From Hyphomicrobiales bacterium (GTDB lineage Bacteria; Pseudomonadota; Alphaproteobacteria; Rhizobiales; Rhizobiaceae): a stretch of DNA of 42,387 bases. Location: NCBI GenBank assembly GCA_017305835.1, contig JAFKJY010000080.1, positions 1-42,387 on the forward strand, written 5' to 3'. Under the pieces are notes generated by a model. It was not told the DNA's origin. It did not search any database and was given only the letters and a program-made list of their open reading frames with translations. This document shows, one piece after another, positions 8,558 to 17,314 of this stretch. The translations under genes were made by a program, and so were the position numbers. Position 1 is the first letter of the stretch, and every line of letters begins with the position of its first letter.

Positions 8558-9559
8558 ATGGCAGGCAGGAAGAAGCCACTCGTCGTCATCACCCGCAAGC
8601 TCCCCGACCAGGTCGAGACCCGCATGCGCGAGCTGTTCGACGCGCGGCTGAACGTCGACGACCGGCCGATGACCCAGCCCGAACTGGTGGCGGCGCTTCG
8701 CGAGGCCGACGTGCTGGTGCCCACCGTCACCGACCGCATCGACCAGGCGGTGATCGCCCAGGCCGGCCCGCAGCTCAAGCTGATCGCCAATTTCGGCAAC
8801 GGCGTTGACAATATCGACATCGCCGCCGCCGCCGCGAAGCAGATCACCGTCACCAACACGCCGGGCGTGCTGACCGAGGACACGGCCGACCTCACCATGG
8901 CGCTGATCCTCGCCGGCCCGCGGCGGCTCACCGAGGGCGCCGAATTCATGCGCAGCGGCCAGAAATGGGCCGGCTGGTCGCCCACCTGGATGCTCGGCCG
9001 CCGCATCTGGGGCAAGCGGCTCGGCATCGTCGGCATGGGCCGCATCGGCACCGCGGTCGCCCGCCGCGCCAAGGCCTTCGGCCTGTCGATCCACTATCAC
9101 AACCGCCACAAGGTGGCGCCGCAGATCGAGGACCAGCTCGAGGCGACCTACTGGGAGAGCCTCGACCAGATGCTCGCCCGCATGGACTTCATCTCCGTCA
9201 ACTGCCCCTCGACGCCCGCCACCTACCATCTGCTGTCGGCGCGGCGGCTGGCGCTGGTCCAGCCGACCGCCTGGCTGGTCAACACCGCGCGCGGCGGCAT
9301 CATCGACGAGGAGGCGCTGGCCCAGCTCATCCAGGACGGCCGGATCGCCGGCGCTGGCCTCGACGTGTTCGAGCGCGAGCCGACGGTGAACGCCAGGCTC
9401 GCCAAGCTCGCCCAGAAGGGCAGGGTGGTGCTCCTTCCGCACATGAGCTCGGCCACGATCGAGGGGCGCATCGAGATGGGCGAGAAGGTGATCATCAACA
9501 TCCGCACCTTCATCGACGGCCACCGCCCGCCCGACCGGGTCCTGCCGAGCAGGGCGTAG
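8558..9559 (+). CDS. D-isomer-specific 2-hydroxyacid dehydrogenase (glyoxylate reductase-like)
   Basis: The 333-residue NAD(P)-dependent enzyme probably reduces glyoxylate or hydroxypyruvate. The N-terminal catalytic lobe contains IANFGNGVDNIDI. The Rossmann glycine motif is GIVGMGRIGTAVARRA at about residue 150. The catalytic triad of the family is visible: Arg in VNTARGGIIDE, Glu in LDVFEREP, and His in LLPHMSSAT. It begins after the ribosome site GAGGAA at 8550-8555. Substrate preference (glyoxylate, hydroxypyruvate or formate) cannot be read from sequence; the GhrB/glyoxylate reductase group is the best fit. A second, unrelated-looking paralogue is at 36.2-37.2 kb. Confidence 0.88.
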   Translation: MAGRKKPLVVITRKLPDQVETRMRELFDARLNVDDRPMTQPELVAALREADVLVPTVTDRIDQAVIAQAGPQLKLIANFGNGVDNIDIAAAAAKQITVTNTPGVLTEDTADLTMALILAGPRRLTEGAEFMRSGQKWAGWSPTWMLGRRIWGKRLGIVGMGRIGTAVARRAKAFGLSIHYHNRHKVAPQIEDQLEATYWESLDQMLARMDFISVNCPSTPATYHLLSARRLALVQPTAWLVNTARGGIIDEEALAQLIQDGRIAGAGLDVFEREPTVNARLAKLAQKGRVVLLPHMSSATIEGRIEMGEKVIINIRTFIDGHRPPDRVLPSRA

Positions 9560-9572
9560 GGACGGGTCGGTT

Positions 9573-10052
9573 CTACCGCGCGAGCGTCTCGTAGACCTGC
9601 GCCCAGCGCTTCGCGCTTGCTGCGTGGAGTTCTGCCACGACGGGGCTGGCAGCGGTTATCTCCGCTCCGACGCTGACATGCTTTCCCGTGAACGCCGTAA
9701 ACCTCTCCCGGTCCATGCGGACCGCGACCGGCGTCTCCCAGCCCATCTCGCGGGCGACGATGAGGCCGAGCAGCAGGATTGCGTCGGGCTCGTGCAGGAT
9801 GAGGGCGGCTGGCGCGATGCCGCGATGGACGAGCTCCATCAGCACGGCCGAGGCCGACGAGGAGCCGATCGTGCCCGGCACGAACAGCATGCGGCCCGAC
9901 ACGCAGGCGCCGTGCTGCGGGTGGCGCACGTCGGCGATCGTGCCGGTCGCCGGATCGACGCCGCCCCAGAAGCTGATCGGCGCGGTGAGCACCAGCGCCT
10001 CGCCGGCGCCGCCGCGCCCCTCGACGAGGATCTCGGCCCGTGCCGCGCTCAT
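9573..10052 (-). CDS. Aconitase X small (swivel) subunit
   Basis: The 159 residues form the swivel domain of aconitase X (formerly DUF126). Visible features are VLTAPISFWGGVDPATGTIAD and the serine loop VPGTIGSSSASAVLMEL, which in the family lies at the active site. It overlaps the large-subunit gene by four bases (ATGA at 10049-10052), so the two are translationally coupled and should form one heterodimer. Characterised bacterial aconitase X enzymes are cis-3-hydroxy-L-proline dehydratases, while archaeal ones act in the mevalonate pathway. The bacterial role is the likelier here. Confidence 0.88.
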   Translation of the reverse strand: MSAARAEILVEGRGGAGEALVLTAPISFWGGVDPATGTIADVRHPQHGACVSGRMLFVPGTIGSSSASAVLMELVHRGIAPAALILHEPDAILLLGLIVAREMGWETPVAVRMDRERFTAFTGKHVSVGAEITAASPVVAELHAASAKRWAQVYETLAR

Positions 10053-11308
10053 GCCGCCTGCTCCGCGAAGACCGGCCGGCCGGCGACGGCGCTTTCGACG
10101 CAGTCGGCGAGCGAGCCGTAGAGCGCGGCGTAGCCCGTGTTGCCCGGCGCGTAATGGGCGAACTTGCCTGAATTGGTCATCAGCACGCCGCCGGCCAGCT
10201 CGCGCAGGATCGGCGTGACCACCACGCAGGTGTCGGCCACGATCGTGACGCCCTGCGCCTCGAGCGCGGAGCGGCGGCCGTCGCGGTCGAGCGCGGCGAC
10301 CACGTGCCGGCCCGTGCAGGCATAGAAGGGGATGGCGACGCGGCGGCCGGCGAGCAGCCGCTCCAGCGCCTCGAACTCGGCTTCCGACAGATGCGGGCTG
10401 CCGATCGCCACCGCGTCGACGAAATCCGGCGTCTCGGCGGTGCTGAGCCGGCTACGCGATTGCCGGAACATGGCCGCGTCGACGCGGACGACGCGCTCCG
10501 GCAGGTCCCCGCCGAGAGCCGTTTCGAGGTCCGGCGCCTCCGGCGTGACGCCGGCTATGTGAAACAGCCCGACCGCGCCGGACGAGGCGGCAGCGGCACC
10601 GAAGGCCTTCAGCGCGTCCCCGCCCGGATCGGCGGGAACGCCGGTGACGACGCCGACGGTCTCGCTTGCCTCGCGGCCGTAGAGGCTGCCCAGCACCGGC
10701 CACGCGGTCTCCGTGGCGAGCAGGGCCGGGTCCAGCCCCGAAACATCGAAGACGAAGCGGGCGCGGCGGTTTTCCGGCCGGTGCAGCCCGCAATCCGGTG
10801 CGCGGCCGGTGATCGCGCAGGCGATGTCGAGGAAGTCGCCGTAGCGGTTGGTGCGCGCGCCGAGCACGGAGTTGCAGAAGGCGACCGCGTTGGATTCGCC
10901 CCAGGCGACGTCGGTGCCGAAGGCGGGCCGGTGGCCGGCCTGGTAGGGCGCGCAGGTCCAGCTCGGCTCGCAGCCCAGCGCCGCATAGGCCGCCATCATC
11001 CGCCGCGCCATCTCGCGCGGCGCCCCGGAAAGCCGGATTTGCGCGCAGCCGGTGAGGTCGAGCGCGCCGACGTTGAGCGTAGCGCGCACGGCCACGCGCG
11101 CCCCGCCCGCGACCAGTTTTTCGGCGAACAGCGTGCCGGAATCGCCGTGGTAGAGCGCGCCGTCTATATGCGCCGAGGCGATCGGGATGAGACGCGGGGC
11201 GGAAAGCAGGCGGGCGGCCTCGGCGACGATGCGCATCGCCATCGCCGCGCCTTCGCCTTCGGCGCCGGCCGCGATGGCGCGCTCGGCCTCAGTGAGCGCC
11301 GGCGCCAT
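10049..11308 (-). CDS. Aconitase X large (catalytic) subunit, probable cis-3-hydroxy-L-proline dehydratase
   Basis: The 419-residue protein carries the aconitase X catalytic domain (formerly DUF521). Conserved stretches include AHIDGALYHGDSGTLFAEKL, PSWTCAPYQAGHRP, AWGESNAVAFCNSVLGARTN, the C-terminal FYACTGRHVV and VADTCVVVTPIL. The last holds a cysteine conserved in the family and thought to take part in Fe-S binding. The start at 11308 was preferred over an ATG at 11359 because the conserved region starts here and the longer version would overlap the acetyltransferase gene by 71 bp. It still overlaps that gene by 20 bp. No proline racemase or delta-1-pyrroline reductase gene is nearby, so the pathway partner must lie elsewhere. 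Confidence 0.88.
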   Translation of the reverse strand: MAPALTEAERAIAAGAEGEGAAMAMRIVAEAARLLSAPRLIPIASAHIDGALYHGDSGTLFAEKLVAGGARVAVRATLNVGALDLTGCAQIRLSGAPREMARRMMAAYAALGCEPSWTCAPYQAGHRPAFGTDVAWGESNAVAFCNSVLGARTNRYGDFLDIACAITGRAPDCGLHRPENRRARFVFDVSGLDPALLATETAWPVLGSLYGREASETVGVVTGVPADPGGDALKAFGAAAASSGAVGLFHIAGVTPEAPDLETALGGDLPERVVRVDAAMFRQSRSRLSTAETPDFVDAVAIGSPHLSEAEFEALERLLAGRRVAIPFYACTGRHVVAALDRDGRRSALEAQGVTIVADTCVVVTPILRELAGGVLMTNSGKFAHYAPGNTGYAALYGSLADCVESAVAGRPVFAEQAA

Positions 11309-11807
11309 CGGCAAGGTCCTTGCGTAGGGTGACGGAAGTGGCGCGCGCGTAGCCGGCATGCGCCGTGCGGCCGGTCTCGCGGAAGCCGAGGCGGGCGAAC
11401 GTCGACTGGTTGCCGGTGAGCTCGACGCGGGTCTGGAGTTCGAGGCTGCGCCTGCCGAGCCGGCGCGCTTGCGCCTCTGCGGCCTCCATCAGCCGCCGGC
11501 CGATGCCTCTTCCCTGCAGGTCCGGCGCCACGGCGAGCTTGCCGACATGGACATGGTCGCCGCGGTCGTCGAGGAATACGCAGCCGGCTAAGCGATCGCC
11601 TTCGAGAGCGACGAAGACGCGCTCCTTCGAGCATTTCTCGCGAAGCGACGAAACGGTCAGCCGATGTGCGGAGGAGGGCGGGTCGATGACGCCGTCCATA
11701 TGGGCGAAGGCGGCCATGACGAGGTCGAGCAGGTCCTGCCAGCGGTCGAAATCCGCCGGCAGCGGGCCGATCGCGATTTCCGCGGCCTCAGTCCTCGGCG
11801 CGGCCAT
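11289..11807 (-). CDS. GNAT family N-acetyltransferase
   Basis: This 172-residue single-domain GNAT protein has motif A intact: VGKLAVAPDLQGRGIGRRLM, with the QGRGIG acetyl-CoA loop. Motif B follows in ELTGNQSTFARLGFRETGR. The substrate is unknown. The gene is embedded in the recF-moeB-aconitase X run. It starts inside the last 20 bases of moeB and ends inside the first 20 bases of the aconitase X large subunit gene, so cotranscription and coupled translation are likely. Confidence 0.9.
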   Translation of the reverse strand: MAAPRTEAAEIAIGPLPADFDRWQDLLDLVMAAFAHMDGVIDPPSSAHRLTVSSLREKCSKERVFVALEGDRLAGCVFLDDRGDHVHVGKLAVAPDLQGRGIGRRLMEAAEAQARRLGRRSLELQTRVELTGNQSTFARLGFRETGRTAHAGYARATSVTLRKDLADGAGAH

Positions 11808-12555
11808 AGCGGATCGTGTCGAAGCGGGCGCCGAGCGAATCGTACATCAGCAGCCGGCCCACCAGCGGCTCGCCGATGCCGGCGATCAGCTTGACCACCT
11901 CCATCGCCTGCAAGGTGCCCATCACGCCGGTGAGCGCGCCGACGACGCCGGCCTGCGCGCAGGACGGCACCATGCCGGCCGGCGGCGGCTCGGGGAACAG
12001 GTCGCGATAGCCGGGGTTCGGCGTGCCGTCGGCGCCTGTCTCGAACGGCTTCAGCACCGTCAGCGTGCCGTCGAAGCGGCCGACCGCCGCCGTCACCAGC
12101 GGCTTGCCCTCGGCCGCGCAGGCATCCGCGACGGCGTAGCGCGTGTCGAAATTGTCGGAGCCGTCAGCGACGATGTCGTAGCCGGCTACGAGAGGCCTGA
12201 CATTGGCCGTGTCGAGGCGCATGACATGCGTCTCGACCGCCACATGCGGGTTGATGCGCGCGATTGCCCCGCGCGCGCTCTCCACCTTGAGCGCGCCGAC
12301 GGCCGCGCTGTCGTGGATCACCTGCCGCTGCAGGTTGGACAGCGACACCGTGTCGTCGTCGACGACGCCGAGCGTGCCAACGCCGGCGGCGGCGAGGTAG
12401 GCGAGCAGCGGCGCGCCGAGCCCGCCCGCGCCGATCACCAGCACGCGCGCGCGCTTCAGCTTCTGCTGCCCCGGCCCGCCAATCTCGGGCAGCACGATGT
12501 GGCGCGCATAGCGCTCGAGCTCCTCGGCGGAGAGGGCGGACGGCCGGATGTTCAT
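11788..12555 (-). CDS. moeB: MoeB/ThiF family adenylyltransferase
   Basis: The E1-like enzyme adenylates the C-terminal glycine of a sulfur carrier such as MoaD or ThiS. The 255 residues contain the nucleotide motif VIGAGGLGAPLLAYLAAAG (glycines at 42-47), the DDDTVSLSNLQRQVIH loop, and DGSDNFDTRYAVADAC. The paired CxxC zinc ligands of E. coli MoeB are absent: the first is replaced by GYRDLFPEPPPAG and the C-terminal pair is missing. The cysteine of PSCAQAGVVGAL remains. There is no rhodanese extension. It lies 31 bp downstream of recF, a neighbourhood usual in rhizobia. MoaD is the likelier partner, but ThiS cannot be excluded. Confidence 0.88.
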   Translation of the reverse strand: MNIRPSALSAEELERYARHIVLPEIGGPGQQKLKRARVLVIGAGGLGAPLLAYLAAAGVGTLGVVDDDTVSLSNLQRQVIHDSAAVGALKVESARGAIARINPHVAVETHVMRLDTANVRPLVAGYDIVADGSDNFDTRYAVADACAAEGKPLVTAAVGRFDGTLTVLKPFETGADGTPNPGYRDLFPEPPPAGMVPSCAQAGVVGALTGVMGTLQAMEVVKLIAGIGEPLVGRLLMYDSLGARFDTIRYGRAED

Positions 12556-12586
12556 GCCGGCAGGATAGGCCGGTGCGCCGCGCTTG

Positions 12587-13762
12587 TCATGGGCCGGGCG
12601 AGGGCGTCACGGCGCCATGAGACACCGTCAGGAACTGCGCGCGGCCGGACAGGCTGGAGAACAGGGCGGCGTCGGTGCCGGTCATGAAATACTGGCAGTC
12701 GAGGCCGTCGAGGATGCCGAACAGGGCGGCGCGGCGGCCGGCGTCGAGATGCGCGGCGATCTCGTCGAGCAGCAGGATGGGTGCCGCGCCGGCGATCTCG
12801 CCGGTCAGCCGCGCATGCGACAGCACGATGCCGATCAGCAGCGCCTTCTGCTCGCCGGTCGAGCAGAGCTCGGCCGCCTGGTCCTTCGGCGCGTGGCGCA
12901 CGAGGAGATCCGCCCGGTGGGGACCCTCCAGCGTGCGGCCGGCCGCGCGGTCGCGCCGGCGGCCCTCGGCGAGAGCTGCGCGAAAGGCTTCCTCGACGTC
13001 GACCGCCGCGCGCGCGCCGACCTGCTCCTCGACCGTGCCGGACAGCGCCAGCGCGGCCTTCGGGAAGGGGCCGTCGGCGGGCAGGCGCGCGAACATGGCG
13101 GCGAGCAGGCGCACCAGTTCGGCGCGCGCCGCTGCGATCGCCACGCCGGTCTCGGCCATCTGCGTCTCGATCGCCTCGAACCAGCGCGTGTCGCGCGAAT
13201 CTTCCGTAAGCAGACGATTACGTGCCCGCATCGCCTTCTCGTAGTCGGCGGCGCGGCGGCCATGCGCGGGGTCGATCGCCAACACCAGCCGGTCGAGGAA
13301 GCGCCTCCGGTCGGCGGCCGGCCCGGTGAACAGCGCGTCCATCGCCGGCGTCAGCCAGACCACGCGCAGCCATTCGGTCAGCTCGTCGGCCGAGCGGGCC
13401 GGCGCGCCGTTGATGCGCACCTTGCGGGCATTGTCGCCGGCGGCGTCACCGCCCATCGTGCCCGTGCCGATCTCGCAGGTGCCGAACCGGCCCTCGACGC
13501 GCGCGTGGACGGCGAAGCCGGCGGGATCGCCGTCATGCGCCACCTCGGCCAGCGTCGCCCGCCGCAGCCCGCGCCCCGGCGACAGGAAGGACACGGCCTC
13601 CAGCAGGTTCGTCTTGCCGGCCCCGTTCTCGCCGGTGAGCACGACGGCGCCCGGTTCGAGATCGAGCGAGACCTGCGCGTAGTTGCGGAAATTAGTAAGC
13701 GAGAGCTTACTTATATGGGTCTGCGACGGGGCCCGGGGCTCCGCGTTGGCGCCTTCGTCCAT
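12587..13762 (-). CDS. recF: DNA replication and repair protein RecF
   Basis: RecF is the SMC-like ATPase that loads RecA at single-strand gaps together with RecO and RecR. The 391-residue protein shows Walker A at 44-51 (TGENGAGKTNLLEA), the ABC-type signature LCSTGEQKALLIGI, and Walker B ILLLDEIAAHLD. The N-terminal landmark LSLTNFRNYAQVSLDLEPG is the standard RecF opening, preceded by about 17 extra residues. The gene follows dnaN but is separated from it by a repeat element with two hairpins, which may attenuate readthrough from dnaN. Confidence 0.95.
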   Translation of the reverse strand: MDEGANAEPRAPSQTHISKLSLTNFRNYAQVSLDLEPGAVVLTGENGAGKTNLLEAVSFLSPGRGLRRATLAEVAHDGDPAGFAVHARVEGRFGTCEIGTGTMGGDAAGDNARKVRINGAPARSADELTEWLRVVWLTPAMDALFTGPAADRRRFLDRLVLAIDPAHGRRAADYEKAMRARNRLLTEDSRDTRWFEAIETQMAETGVAIAAARAELVRLLAAMFARLPADGPFPKAALALSGTVEEQVGARAAVDVEEAFRAALAEGRRRDRAAGRTLEGPHRADLLVRHAPKDQAAELCSTGEQKALLIGIVLSHARLTGEIAGAAPILLLDEIAAHLDAGRRAALFGILDGLDCQYFMTGTDAALFSSLSGRAQFLTVSHGAVTPSPGP

Positions 13763-13771
13763 CGCGGCACG

Positions 13772-13878
13772 CTAGATCGTCGTGCGTCTTGTCGGACGCA
13801 CAAGGGACGATCTAGCAGTTTGATGGAGCATCGGAACAATCCGAAAACCGGATTCCACTTTTCGTTCCGATGCCCTAG
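13772..13878. repeat. CTAG-bounded double-hairpin intergenic repeat
   Basis: This element of about 107 bp lies between dnaN and recF. Its first half is a nested hairpin: CTAGATCGTC (13772-13781) pairs with GACGATCTAG (13806-13815) around GTGCGTC/GACGCAC. Its second half pairs GCATCGGAAC (13828-13837) with GTTCCGATGC (13864-13873) around an inner AATCCG/CGGATT stem. It ends in CTAG at 13875-13878, which supplies the TAG stop of dnaN on the minus strand. I recognise it as a family common between rhizobial genes, distinct in sequence from the 36.1-kb family. Confidence 0.85.
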
Positions 13879-14993
13879 ACCCGCATCGGCATCAGCACGT
13901 AGAGCGTCTGGTCGTCGGCCGTGTCCTGGATCAGCGTCGGCGCGCCGGCGTCCGCCAGCATGAAGCGGGCCTCGCTGCCGGAAAGCTGACCGGCGACGTC
14001 GAGCAGGTACTTGGCGTTGAAGCCGATGTCGAGCGCCTCGGAATCGTAGTCGGCCGGGATCTCCTCGGTCGCGCTGCCGGAATCGGGATTGTTGACCGTA
14101 AGCGTAACCTGACCGTTGGCGATCGACAGCTTCACCGCGCGGCCACGCTCCGACGAGATGGTCGAGACGCGGTCGACCGCGGCGGCGAAGCTCTGCCGGT
14201 CGATGGTCAACCGCTTGTCGTTGCCGGTAGGGATCACCCGCTCGTAGTCCGGGAAGGTGCCGTCGATCAGCTTGGAGGTCAGCACCACGCTGCCGATGGT
14301 GAAGCGGATCTTGGTCTCCGACAGCTCGACCGTGATGGCGACGTCCGGGTCGTCGACGAGCTTGAGCAGCTCGCTCACCGTCTTGCGCGGGATGATGATG
14401 CCGGGCATGCCCTCCGAGCCGGCCGGCGCCTCCACCTCGGCGCGCGCCAGCCTGTGGCCGTCGGTCGCGACCGCGCGCAGCTTGAGCTGCCCGCCGCCCT
14501 CGTGCGCATGCAGGTAGATGCCGTTGAGATAGTAGCGCGTCTCCTCGGTGGAGATGGCGAACTGCGTCTTCTCGATCAGCGCCTTGAGCGACTGCGAATC
14601 GAGCCGGAAGATGTGCGAGAACGAACCGGCCGAGAGCTCGGGGAAGTCCGACTGCGGCAGGCACTGGAGCCGGAAGCTGGAGCGGCCCGAGACCACCGAC
14701 ATCGCGTTGCCGCTCTCGTCGGTCTTCAGCATCACCTCCGCGCCTTCCGGCAGCTTGCGCACGATGTCGTAGAGCAGGTGGGCCGGAACCGTCGTGGCGC
14801 CGCCCTGCTCGACGCTCGCCGCCGTCGCCTCGGTCACCTCGAGGTCGAGGTCGGTCGCCTTCATCTCCAGGCTGGCGCCCTGCGCGACGAGCAGCACGTT
14901 GGACAGGATCGGGATGGTGTTGCGGCGCTCCACCACGCGGTGCACGTGGTTCAGCGACTTGAGCAGATTGGAGCGTTCGAGGATCACACGCAT
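13875..14993 (-). CDS. dnaN: DNA polymerase III beta sliding clamp
   Basis: The 372-residue protein is the ring-shaped processivity factor of the replicase. It is of normal family length and opens with [21 protein letters not shown]. The three repeated clamp domains are represented by [24 protein letters not shown] and the C-terminal [12 protein letters not shown]. It lies 192 bp downstream of dnaA, behind a terminator, so it probably has its own promoter. Its stop codon is formed by the CTAG end of the adjoining repeat, so the repeat abuts the coding end exactly. Confidence 0.97.
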   Translation of the reverse strand: MRVILERSNLLKSLNHVHRVVERRNTIPILSNVLLVAQGASLEMKATDLDLEVTEATAASVEQGGATTVPAHLLYDIVRKLPEGAEVMLKTDESGNAMSVVSGRSSFRLQCLPQSDFPELSAGSFSHIFRLDSQSLKALIEKTQFAISTEETRYYLNGIYLHAHEGGGQLKLRAVATDGHRLARAEVEAPAGSEGMPGIIIPRKTVSELLKLVDDPDVAITVELSETKIRFTIGSVVLTSKLIDGTFPDYERVIPTGNDKRLTIDRQSFAAAVDRVSTISSERGRAVKLSIANGQVTLTVNNPDSGSATEEIPADYDSEALDIGFNAKYLLDVAGQLSGSEARFMLADAGAPTLIQDTADDQTLYVLMPMRV

Positions 14994-15134
14994 TTCAGGT
15001 CGGTCTCGTCAGGAAAACAGTCGGCGCCCCCGCCGCCTCCGATGCGGTCCGCAGCGGACCGGAGGGGTTTGCAGAGTGGCAGGAAACACCCCCGGAAGGC
15101 AAGGGCGCGAAGCCTTCCGCAGGCCCGCCTGGGG

Positions 15135-15161
15135 AAAAAGCCCGGCGCTTTCGCGCCGGGC
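15135..15161 (-). terminator. Rho-independent terminator of dnaA
   Basis: On the minus strand a 9-bp perfect stem, GCCCGGCGC / GCGCCGGGC, with loop GAAA is followed by TTTTT (15135-15139). It lies 24 bp after the dnaA stop, so dnaA and dnaN are likely to be largely separate transcripts. Confidence 0.88.
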
Positions 15162-15185
15162 TCGCCGCATCCCCCGGAACCCGCG

Positions 15186-16724
15186 TCAGTGTGCCTGTTC
15201 GGCGATCAGGCGCTTGAGCAGCTCGATCTCCTGCGCCAGCGTGTTGTCGCTCTCGGCGAGGTCCTCGATCTTGCGCACCGCATGCAGAACGGTGGTGTGG
15301 TCGCGGCCGCCGAAACGGCGCCCGATCTCGGGCAGCGAGCGCGGCGTCATGACCTTGGACAGGTACATGGCGACCTGCCGCGGCTTGACGATGGTGCGCG
15401 TGCGCCGGTTGGACAGGAGCTCCGTCTTCGACACGTTGTAGTGGCGCGCCACGATGCGCTGGATGTCCTCGATGCGCACGCGCTTGGGCTCGCCGGCGCG
15501 GCAGATATGGCCGAGCAGCTCGTCGACGCGCTCGATGGTGATCTGCGGCTCGAAGGAGCGGCGGAACAGGAGCTGGTTGAAGGCCCCTTCCAGCTCGCGC
15601 CCGCTGCCGGTGATCGACTGCGCGATGTGCTCGAGGATCTGGTCCTCGATCTCCAGCGTGGCGTCCTCGGCCTGCGCGGCAGCGAGCCGGTGGCGCAGGA
15701 TCGACAGCCGCATCGCGTAGTCGGGCGGGCCCATCTCCAGCGCGACGCCGCCATTGAGGCGCGAGCGCACGCGCGGCTCCAGCGATTCCAGCTCCGCCGG
15801 CGGCCGGTCGGCCGCCACCACCACCTGCCGCGCGCTGTCGAGCAGCATGTTGATGAGGTGGCAGAACTCGTGCTGGATCGACTTGCCCTGCAGGAACTGC
15901 ATGTCGTCGATGATCAGCAGGTCGATGTCGCGGAGCTGCTCCTTGAGGGTGAGCGCATTGTTGTCGCGGATGGCCGTGGCGAAGCGCCACATGAAATATT
16001 CGGCCGTCAGGTAGACGACGCGCGCCTGCGGCTTGACGCTCAGCGCCTCGGTGGCGATCGCCTGCAGCAGGTGGGTCTTGCCCAGCCCGACCGAGGCATG
16101 CAGGAAAAGCGGGTTGAAGCGCACCGCGTTGGATGCCTGCTCGGCCACCGCACGCGCCGCGGCGAAGGCGACCCGGTTGGACGGGCCTTCCACGAAGGAG
16201 GCGAAGGTGTAGCGGGCGTCGAGCGGCGAGCCCAGCACGTTGGAGCGCTGGCCGTCGTCGAGGTTGCGGTTGGCGGGAACCCTGTCGGAGCGCGCGGGAC
16301 CGCTGATCGTGGCGCCCGGCAAGCTGGCCTGCGGGGCGCGCGCGGCGCGGCGGGCGGGCGCCGGCTCGTCCTCGACCGGCGCGCGGGCCGGCCGCGTCGT
16401 GCTGCGCACGACGATCTCGAGCTTCAGCAGATCCGGGTCGCCCTGCTTCCACAATTCGCCGATGAGGTCGACGTAATGGCCGTTGATCCAGGAGCGCAGG
16501 AAGGCGGTGGGCACAGAGAGCCGGACGACGCCCTTGGACGCCTCGGCCAGCTTCATGCGGCCGAACCAGCTCGAATAGACCTCGCCGCCGAGCCGGGCCT
16601 TGAGCTGCGCCTTCACGCGCTCGAAAACCTGTTCCGGTCCGTCGCTGCCCGGCATCCCGATCCCCTCGCTGCCTTTTTGTTCGGAAGGGACCGCCCGTCC
16701 CTTCGCGTTGACGCCGCTTTGCAT
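15186..16724 (-). CDS. dnaA: Chromosomal replication initiator protein DnaA
   Basis: DnaA is the AAA+ initiator that binds DnaA boxes and opens oriC. The 512-residue form starts at 16724 (MQSGVNAKG), with an AGGG ribosome site about 7 bp upstream; the frame is open further upstream but without family-like sequence. Domain I is visible at [22 protein letters not shown], followed by a variable linker rich in Arg, Pro and Ala. Domain III has Walker A in [16 protein letters not shown] and Walker B in [14 protein letters not shown]. Domain IV carries the DnaA signature in [20 protein letters not shown]. An alternative start is the Met 22 residues downstream (MPGSDGPEQ). Confidence 0.95.
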   Translation of the reverse strand: MQSGVNAKGRAVPSEQKGSEGIGMPGSDGPEQVFERVKAQLKARLGGEVYSSWFGRMKLAEASKGVVRLSVPTAFLRSWINGHYVDLIGELWKQGDPDLLKLEIVVRSTTRPARAPVEDEPAPARRAARAPQASLPGATISGPARSDRVPANRNLDDGQRSNVLGSPLDARYTFASFVEGPSNRVAFAAARAVAEQASNAVRFNPLFLHASVGLGKTHLLQAIATEALSVKPQARVVYLTAEYFMWRFATAIRDNNALTLKEQLRDIDLLIIDDMQFLQGKSIQHEFCHLINMLLDSARQVVVAADRPPAELESLEPRVRSRLNGGVALEMGPPDYAMRLSILRHRLAAAQAEDATLEIEDQILEHIAQSITGSGRELEGAFNQLLFRRSFEPQITIERVDELLGHICRAGEPKRVRIEDIQRIVARHYNVSKTELLSNRRTRTIVKPRQVAMYLSKVMTPRSLPEIGRRFGGRDHTTVLHAVRKIEDLAESDNTLAQEIELLKRLIAEQAH

Positions 16725-17075
16725 CTTTTTTCCCTGCCGTTTCTTGTTTCCGCTGCGCGGCCCTCTGCGGGCGCCGTCGCGCGGTCCTCGTTCAAGTACT
16801 TGGGGTCGTGGTCCCTCGGTCCGTCCGGTCGCATTCCTCCACAAGCCGTTCGCAGCGCCGCAAGCCGCAATGTCGGCGTTTCGATCCGCGCAAACCATCG
16901 CGATCCGACAATTGGCTTGCCGGCTCCACTCGTCCCGGTGAAGGGTACGCCAGGTTGGACAGTCTACGCATCGGAAGAAGACAGGCGGCCTGCGCGCGCG
17001 GTGGAATCCGCGACGAAATCCCGCCTCCGGGATCGGTTGGCGATGTCCCCGCCATGTCCCTTCCGATGACCGGAC

Positions 17076-17103
17076 TTTATAAATGGGATGGTCGCGAGGG
17101 CAA
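17076..17103 (-). promoter_or_regulatory. Candidate dnaA promoter
   Basis: On the minus strand TTGCCC (17098-17103) and TATAAA (17076-17081) are spaced by 16 bp. Transcription from here would give dnaA a leader of about 340 nt. The hexamers are reasonable in a very GC-rich setting, but there is no direct evidence of use. Confidence 0.35.
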
Positions 17104-17305
17104 GGCCGCGGGGGCCGATTTTTGGCTCCGCAGAGCCTCCCGGGAGGCCCTTCCGCCGTCCGGATTCCGAACTGCTTTCGCGAATCTGTTTTGAATCAAA
17201 ACCTTCGTGGCGGCACCTCGGGGCGAGGCGCCCGCCGAAAAAAAAGTTAAAAAAAATTCTTGACTCGGAATGCCGGTTGGCCATCCCGGCTAAAAACACG
17301 AAGCC

Positions 17306-17314
17306 TGTGGATAA
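17306..17314 (-). promoter_or_regulatory. Perfect DnaA box
   Basis: TGTGGATAA on the plus strand is TTATCCACA on the minus strand, an exact match to the consensus DnaA box. It lies beside AT-rich sequence, 582 bp upstream of the dnaA start. No second exact copy was found in the surrounding intergenic sequence. Confidence 0.7.

Noticed and set aside
10304..11332. Plus-strand open frame opposite the aconitase X large subunit
   Set aside because: It is a shadow of a well-conserved gene, with composition typical of antisense frames and no motif.
14454..17069. Very long plus-strand open frame opposite dnaN and dnaA
   Set aside because: It is antisense to two certain essential genes, has no recognisable domain, and its Arg/Ala/Gly/His-rich composition is what reverse frames of GC-rich codons give.
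17260..17295. TTGACT on the plus strand as a promoter
   Set aside because: The nearest AT-rich -10 candidate is about 25 bp away, too far, and there is no plus-strand gene downstream.
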